Positions 5,976-9,707 of a stretch of DNA of 9,707 bases are shown here, one piece after another (position 1 is the first letter of the stretch; every line of letters begins with the position of its first letter). A program made the translations under genes and the position numbers. Location of the stretch: positions 8,512 to 18,218 of the forward strand of contig PKXB01000185.1 of the NCBI GenBank assembly GCA_003133345.1. Direction: 5' to 3'. The notes beneath the pieces were generated by a model. The model had not been told where the DNA came from and made no database searches. It saw nothing but the letters and a program-made list of their open reading frames with translations. This stretch comes from Hyphomicrobiales bacterium (lineage in GTDB: Bacteria > Pseudomonadota > Alphaproteobacteria > Rhizobiales > Xanthobacteraceae).

Positions 5976-7148
5976 CAACACCTGTTCGAGCCAGTCCCAC
6001 ATATAGGCCGAGCAGATGCTCTGGTTGTCGATCTGGCAGTGGTGATAGCCACCCTCGTCGCGGGTGAATATCTTCAACGTCTTTTGCTTCGAGCCGACGG
6101 CGTCGAAGCATTTTTGCGCCTCCGGCAACGGAATCTGCTCGTCGCCCTCGCCGTGCAGCATCAGGAACGGGCAGGTGATTTTCTGCACCATGCCATCGAG
6201 CTTGAACGGCGCCAGGCGTTTAAGCGCGTCGTCTTGCGACGTTGCGTTCAAAACCCACGCGATGTGCTGCGAAGCAACCGAGAGCGACGGCGTGTCCGCC
6301 TGCGCCAGGCGCTCGAAACGGTCGCGCCAGATTTTCTGGTAGTCCCATTGCGCGCCCCAGGCAAGGCAGCACGCGTAGCGCGGTTCGAACGCCGCCGCGC
6401 GCGGCGCGTAGTAGCCCCCTAAGCTGATCGCCATAACGCCGATGCGCTTGGCATCGACCTCCGGCCGCGCAGCCAGATAGTCGAATGCCGGTGTCGCGTA
6501 GTGCTCGGTGTCGTGCCGCAGGTAGAGCCCGCGAAACCGGATGCTTTCGCCATTGCCCGGTCCGTCCACGATCAAACAAGCAATGCCACGGGAAACCAGA
6601 TCGGCGACGCCCTTGAAATATTGAATTTCCTTGGTGATATCGAGGCCGTCGAAGAACACCATTGCCGGCACCTTGCCGCCGCGGTTGGCCGGTTCGGCAT
6701 GCACATAAAGCGCCGGCAGGCTGGCGCCGTCATAGGGAATCTCTACGTGCTCGATGCGCGGCCGCTTGATGTACTTGACGGCGTCACGAAAGCAGTCGAC
6801 GCCGCGCCTATAGGCGTCATTGCCCTCCCTGCTCTTCGGCTGCAGGAAACGCTCGCCGACATGATAATAGGCGCTGGCGCGCTGGAGATATTGCGCGCCG
6901 CTCACCGCATGGCCGGCGGCGATGCGTTCGCGGCCACGGTCCTCGACGGCGCGCGCTTCGCACGACCATTCACGGAACCAGGCGTCATCGTCGCCGACGA
7001 CTTTCCTGAGCCGCAGCCCGATGCGATTGACCTCGCCGATTTCCGCGCCGCCCCACGGAGCCATGTTCAGCCCGATCAGGAGCCCGTGCGACCAGCGATA
7101 ATTTTCCGGGAAATAGGTGAAAGACAATTCTTCCGGCGCGGCAGCCAT
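5961..7148 (-). CDS. Alpha/beta hydrolase, related to 2,6-dihydroxypseudooxynicotine hydrolase / FrsA-like group
   Basis: This 395-residue serine-type alpha/beta hydrolase has a helical N-terminal cap of about 130 residues followed by the core fold. Core motifs are FFDGLDITKE (about 165-174, oxyanion-hole region), VDGPGNGES (194-202), the nucleophile elbow A240-I-S242-L-G-G (first glycine of GxSxGG replaced by alanine), the acid D336 in HGEGDEQIP, and the histidine H370 in GGYHHCQIDN. Cap plus core matches the group that includes 2,6-dihydroxypseudooxynicotine hydrolase, which cleaves a C-C bond, and several peptidase- or esterase-annotated relatives. The precise substrate is not known. The start at 7148 is backed by GAGGGAG (complement of 7156-7162) 7 nt upstream. 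It is the last gene of the - strand unit, 29 bp after the UbiD-family gene, and ends inside the loop of the convergent hairpin. Confidence 0.88.
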   Translation of the reverse strand: MAAAPEELSFTYFPENYRWSHGLLIGLNMAPWGGAEIGEVNRIGLRLRKVVGDDDAWFREWSCEARAVEDRGRERIAAGHAVSGAQYLQRASAYYHVGERFLQPKSREGNDAYRRGVDCFRDAVKYIKRPRIEHVEIPYDGASLPALYVHAEPANRGGKVPAMVFFDGLDITKEIQYFKGVADLVSRGIACLIVDGPGNGESIRFRGLYLRHDTEHYATPAFDYLAARPEVDAKRIGVMAISLGGYYAPRAAAFEPRYACCLAWGAQWDYQKIWRDRFERLAQADTPSLSVASQHIAWVLNATSQDDALKRLAPFKLDGMVQKITCPFLMLHGEGDEQIPLPEAQKCFDAVGSKQKTLKIFTRDEGGYHHCQIDNQSICSAYMWDWLEQVLQPAR

Positions 7149-7177
7149 ACGCGTACTCCCTCAGAAACGGCAGCAGA

Positions 7178-8806
7178 TCAGTCTTTATCGGGCCGGAATT
7201 TGGTTTCCGGTTTGAGGCCCTTGCGCTTTTGCTTTGCGCTGATCAGGCCGTTCTCGAGATAGTGGCCGAGCGCCGCCCGCTTGGCGGCTTCATCCCATTG
7301 CGGCAGCCAGTCGCCGAGCGAATAGCCAAACCACGGCGGCTGCGGGCGCAACGGCTCGAAGCCGAGTTCGGTCCAGATCGCTTTGGCCCGCTCCATGTAT
7401 TCCTGCTTCGGCAAGGCCAGCGGCGGCATGTCGCCCTTCATGGTGGCATCCATCAGTAGCGTCGAATCTTCTTCCTGATCGTGCTCGCGCTTAGGTCCAT
7501 GGCCCTGGCCGCGGTGCGGCACGACTTGCACGTCCTCGACCGGGTTCATGCGATAGGCCATCGCCCAGAGCAGCGCATCGGCGTTGTCGGCCGAGATGTC
7601 CTCGTTGACCGCGATGCAGATCTTGCCGCAATCGGCCTTGAAGAAGGCGGCGCCGTGCAGCGCGCGCCAAACTTCCGTGCGCGACATGCCCTTCTCGACC
7701 GTGACGATGATGACGCGCAGCAGGCCGGTCAGCGGCTCATGCAAAGAGACGCGCTTGACGCCGCGAATGCCCAGGGTGTTGCGAAGATGCGACAAAAACA
7801 GCGGCTCATAGGCCACGCGCTTGATCACGCTCGATTCGCTCGGCGCCACCTGGCTGATGTAGGACGGAATGATCGGCTTCTTGCGATGGGTGATCGCGGT
7901 CACCTGCATCGGCATATTGAATTCCTCAAGCGCCACGTGGCCATGCGACTCGCCGAACGGCGCTTCCGGTTCCAGATATTCGGTGTCGATCAACCCCTCG
8001 ATCACGAGTTCGGAATCGGCCGGCACCAGCAGGTCGACGGTGCGCGCGCGCACCACATTGATCGGCTCGCCGGCAAGGCCGCCGGCAACGGTAAATTCGT
8101 CGACGCCGATGGGGAGCTTCTGCGGACCCATGAACGCCACATAAGGCGGGCAGCCGAGCACGATGGCGCAGGGCATCGGTTCGCCGCGTTTCTGGTATTT
8201 GAGGTAATGCTGGTAGCCGCCGGCGCCGCCGACGCGCGTCGCCATGCGCACCACCAGCCGGTCGGGCGCCTTCAGCGCCGCGCGGTAGGTGCCCATGTTC
8301 TGAATGCCGGTCTCGGGATCGCGCGTGATGACGTTGGTCGCGGTCAGCGTCGGCGCGCTGTCGAAGCCCGGGGTCGACACCGGGATCGGCAGCCGGTCGA
8401 GGCCATGGCCTTCGCCCTGCAGCGCTTTGCCCTCGATCACGACCTCGTGGCAAACCGCCGCGTTGACCAGCCGCGGCTCGATCGGATTGGCGATCGCGTG
8501 ATCCCACTTGGCCTGGATGTCCTCGACCTTTGCATCCATGCCGATGCTGTAAATCTCCGGATTGGCCGCGATAGCGCCGACCACGACCGGAATGTCGTAT
8601 TTGCGCCCGCGCCCGTCGGTGACGTTGGTGAACAGGAAGGCCTTGCGATTTTCTTCGTCGAGGCCGCCGACGAACTGCCAGCGTACCAGCGGATGCAATT
8701 CCGAATCCTTGTCGATCGGCCGGTCGATGGTGCGCACGAGTCCCCGTTTCTCCAAGACCTGCAGATGCTCGTGCAGATCGCGATAGCGTCGCGTGGCTTG
8801 CGTCAT
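7178..8806 (-). CDS. UbiD-family prenylated-FMN-dependent (de)carboxylase
   Basis: This 542-residue protein belongs to the UbiD family, which reversibly decarboxylates aromatic, heteroaromatic or alpha,beta-unsaturated acids using prenylated FMN made by UbiX. Conserved cofactor and catalytic features are visible: N170 and R175 in TGIQNMGTYR, and the glutamate pair E281 and E286 in EPEAPFGESHGH. Together they give the R-E-E arrangement and spacing of characterised UbiD/Fdc enzymes. VVVGAIAANPEIY (73-85), GRxLPIPV-like DRLPIPV (137-143) and FTVAGGLAGEPINVV (238-252) also fit. The late conserved DAT is at 453-455. A charged, His-rich stretch (about 431-447, HRGQGHGPKREHDQEED) precedes it where many relatives have a shorter loop, and a basic tail ends the protein, making it somewhat longer than the usual ~500 residues. 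It begins 27 bp after the MaoC gene. No ubiX is in the window, so the cofactor must come from elsewhere. It is unlikely to be the ubiquinone-pathway UbiD because it sits in a catabolic gene set. Confidence 0.94.
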   Translation of the reverse strand: MTQATRRYRDLHEHLQVLEKRGLVRTIDRPIDKDSELHPLVRWQFVGGLDEENRKAFLFTNVTDGRGRKYDIPVVVGAIAANPEIYSIGMDAKVEDIQAKWDHAIANPIEPRLVNAAVCHEVVIEGKALQGEGHGLDRLPIPVSTPGFDSAPTLTATNVITRDPETGIQNMGTYRAALKAPDRLVVRMATRVGGAGGYQHYLKYQKRGEPMPCAIVLGCPPYVAFMGPQKLPIGVDEFTVAGGLAGEPINVVRARTVDLLVPADSELVIEGLIDTEYLEPEAPFGESHGHVALEEFNMPMQVTAITHRKKPIIPSYISQVAPSESSVIKRVAYEPLFLSHLRNTLGIRGVKRVSLHEPLTGLLRVIIVTVEKGMSRTEVWRALHGAAFFKADCGKICIAVNEDISADNADALLWAMAYRMNPVEDVQVVPHRGQGHGPKREHDQEEDSTLLMDATMKGDMPPLALPKQEYMERAKAIWTELGFEPLRPQPPWFGYSLGDWLPQWDEAAKRAALGHYLENGLISAKQKRKGLKPETKFRPDKD

Positions 8807-8833
8807 GTTGTCGTTCCCGCGGACCCTGTCTGA

Positions 8834-9283
8834 CTATGCCGGCTTGCGTTTGAGCAGGAAGGCCTGAAGCGCTTCCTGCACCACCTCGCCGCGTTGATTG
8901 AGAACCTTCAGTTCGCGCTTCATCACCCCGCGCTCGGGGTTCGATGTTTCGCGCTTCTCCAGCACCTTGATCCGGGCATGAATGGTGTCGCCCGGCTTCA
9001 CCGGTTTAGTGAACTTCAAGCTGTCGAAGCCGAGAAAGGCGATCAGCGTGTCGTCGTAGAGGTGGAGCTGGAATAGTAGACCCGTCGCAATGCCATAGAC
9101 CAGCGGCCCGTGCACAATGCGGGTGCCAAACGGCGTCGTCTTGCAGTATTCCTCATTGATATGCAGCGGGTTGTAGTCGCCGGACAAACCCGCGTAGATG
9201 ACCATATCCGCTTCGGTGACGGTGCGCGCCGGACTTTCGAATTCCGCACCGATCTCCCATTCCTCCCAGTAGAGCCCTCGCAT
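8834..9283 (-). CDS. MaoC-family dehydratase (single hot-dog, R-specific enoyl-CoA hydratase-like)
   Basis: This 149-residue single hot-dog-fold protein carries the hydratase 2 signature. SGDYNPLHINEEY places D36, N38 and H41 as the catalytic Asp/His set (D-x-N-P-x-H), followed by FGTRIVHGPLVYG. Members add water to or remove it from enoyl-CoA thioesters, giving (R)-3-hydroxyacyl-CoA. FTKPVKPGDTIHARIKVLEK (91-110) is the typical second half. Length is normal for single-domain MaoC proteins. It lies 26 bp after the CoA-transferase gene and 27 bp before the UbiD-family gene, so all are probably cotranscribed. That order suggests hydration of the CoA ester produced by the transferase. The start at 9283 has an AGGAA about 9-10 nt upstream. 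Confidence 0.92.
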   Translation of the reverse strand: MRGLYWEEWEIGAEFESPARTVTEADMVIYAGLSGDYNPLHINEEYCKTTPFGTRIVHGPLVYGIATGLLFQLHLYDDTLIAFLGFDSLKFTKPVKPGDTIHARIKVLEKRETSNPERGVMKRELKVLNQRGEVVQEALQAFLLKRKPA

Positions 9284-9309
9284 CGCGGGTTTCCTTCATC
9301 GCAAATGAA

Positions 9310-9707
9310 CTAGTTGATGGCGCCGTTCTCACGCAGGGCGACGATCTCTTCTGCCGAAAGACGCAGCAGCGTTTGCAGAACGGCATCGGTGTGTTCGCCC
9401 AGCATCGGGGCCGGCCGCGAAATCGTGCCGGACATGTCCGACATCTTGATCGGGTTGCCGGGCAGCCGCACTTTTCCAACCTGCGGATGATCGTATTCGA
9501 CGATCATCTCGCGCTCCTTGACCGGCGGCTCGGCAAAGGCGGCGTCGACATTGTTGACCGGCGCCGCCGGCACGTCGGCGGCGCGCAGCCGCGCAATCCA
9601 GTCGGCGACCGTCCTGGTGCGGAAGATTTGCTCGAGACGCGGCACCAGCACGTCACGGTGTTTCACGCGGCTGGCATTATCGGCAAAGCGCGGATCGCCG
9701 GCGAGAT
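9310..9707 (-). CDS. Class III CoA-transferase (CaiB/BaiF family), C-terminal part, 5' end beyond the window
   Basis: The frame stays open to the right edge, so about 132 codons of the C-terminal part are present, ending at TAG (complement of 9310-9312). The visible part reads LAGDPRFADNASRVKHRDVL, then TVADWIARLRAADVPAAPVN, NPIKMSDMSGTISRPAPMLGEHTD, and the end LSAEEIVALRENGAIN. This is the characteristic tail of family III CoA-transferases, which move CoA between a donor thioester and a carboxylic acid (formyl-CoA, carnitine, succinyl-CoA or bile-acid types). The catalytic aspartate lies in the N-terminal half, outside the window. An internal GTG at 9664-9666 is not the start, because family homology continues upstream of it. 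It appears to lead the - strand unit, or at least precede MaoC by 26 bp, and would activate the pathway acid as a CoA ester. Confidence 0.93.
   Translation of the reverse strand, partial: LAGDPRFADNASRVKHRDVLVPRLEQIFRTRTVADWIARLRAADVPAAPVNNVDAAFAEPPVKEREMIVEYDHPQVGKVRLPGNPIKMSDMSGTISRPAPMLGEHTDAVLQTLLRLSAEEIVALRENGAIN

Noticed and set aside
6501..7262. A 253-codon + strand open frame opposite the DHPON-like hydrolase
   Set aside because: It is antisense to conserved hydrolase motifs and runs across the ends of two real genes. No domain is visible.
7481..8833. A 450-codon open frame on the + strand, opposite the UbiD-family gene
   Set aside because: It is the antisense shadow of a well-supported UbiD coding sequence in high-GC DNA. 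Its product is rich in Arg, His, Asp and Gly with no recognisable domain, and it has no convincing ribosome-binding site.

Overview
The window is a GC-rich stretch of bacterial chromosome. Gene families, codon bias and layout point to an alphaproteobacterium, probably Hyphomicrobiales (Bradyrhizobium/Xanthobacteraceae-like). The main pointers are a Bug/TctC substrate-binding protein, many CoA- and hydrolase-type catabolic genes, and a Hyf-like complex. This assignment is inferred from gene content; there is no rRNA or other phylogenetic marker here. No tRNA, CRISPR array, insertion sequence or phage gene was seen.

Region 1 (1-584, + strand) is the 3' end of a hydrogenase-4/complex-I-like membrane oxidoreductase operon. 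It holds the last 22 codons of a HycE/HyfG/NuoD-type large subunit and a complete HycG/HyfI/NuoB-type small subunit, joined by a TAATG overlap. The large-subunit tail lacks the usual [NiFe] ligand motif, which hints at an 'Ehr'-type complex rather than a true hydrogenase.

Region 2 (621-2096, - strand) is a methyl-accepting chemotaxis protein with two N-terminal membrane helices, a cytosolic PAS domain and a signalling domain. It converges on region 1 and diverges from region 3 across a 111-bp AT-rich intergenic region that holds a terminator-like hairpin and candidate regulatory sites.

Region 3 (2208-5936, + strand) is a three-gene unit: a fumarylacetoacetate-hydrolase-family protein, a CocE/NonD-family alpha/beta hydrolase and a secreted Bug-type solute-binding protein.

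Region 4 (from beyond 9707 down to 5961, - strand) is a four-gene unit. In transcription order it encodes a class III (CaiB/BaiF) CoA-transferase (5' end outside the window), a MaoC-type enoyl-CoA hydratase, a UbiD-type prenylated-FMN decarboxylase and a DHPON-hydrolase-like alpha/beta hydrolase, with 26-29 bp gaps.

Regions 3 and 4 converge tail to tail with only 24 bp between their stop codons. The junction carries a perfect 11-bp stem whose loop contains the stop codon of the - strand hydrolase. Taken together they look like one catabolic locus: capture of an organic acid by the Bug protein, CoA transfer, hydration, decarboxylation, and ester/amide or C-C bond hydrolysis. The substrate cannot be read from the sequence. 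No TctA/TctB membrane subunits, UbiX flavin prenyltransferase or dedicated regulator is present in the window.
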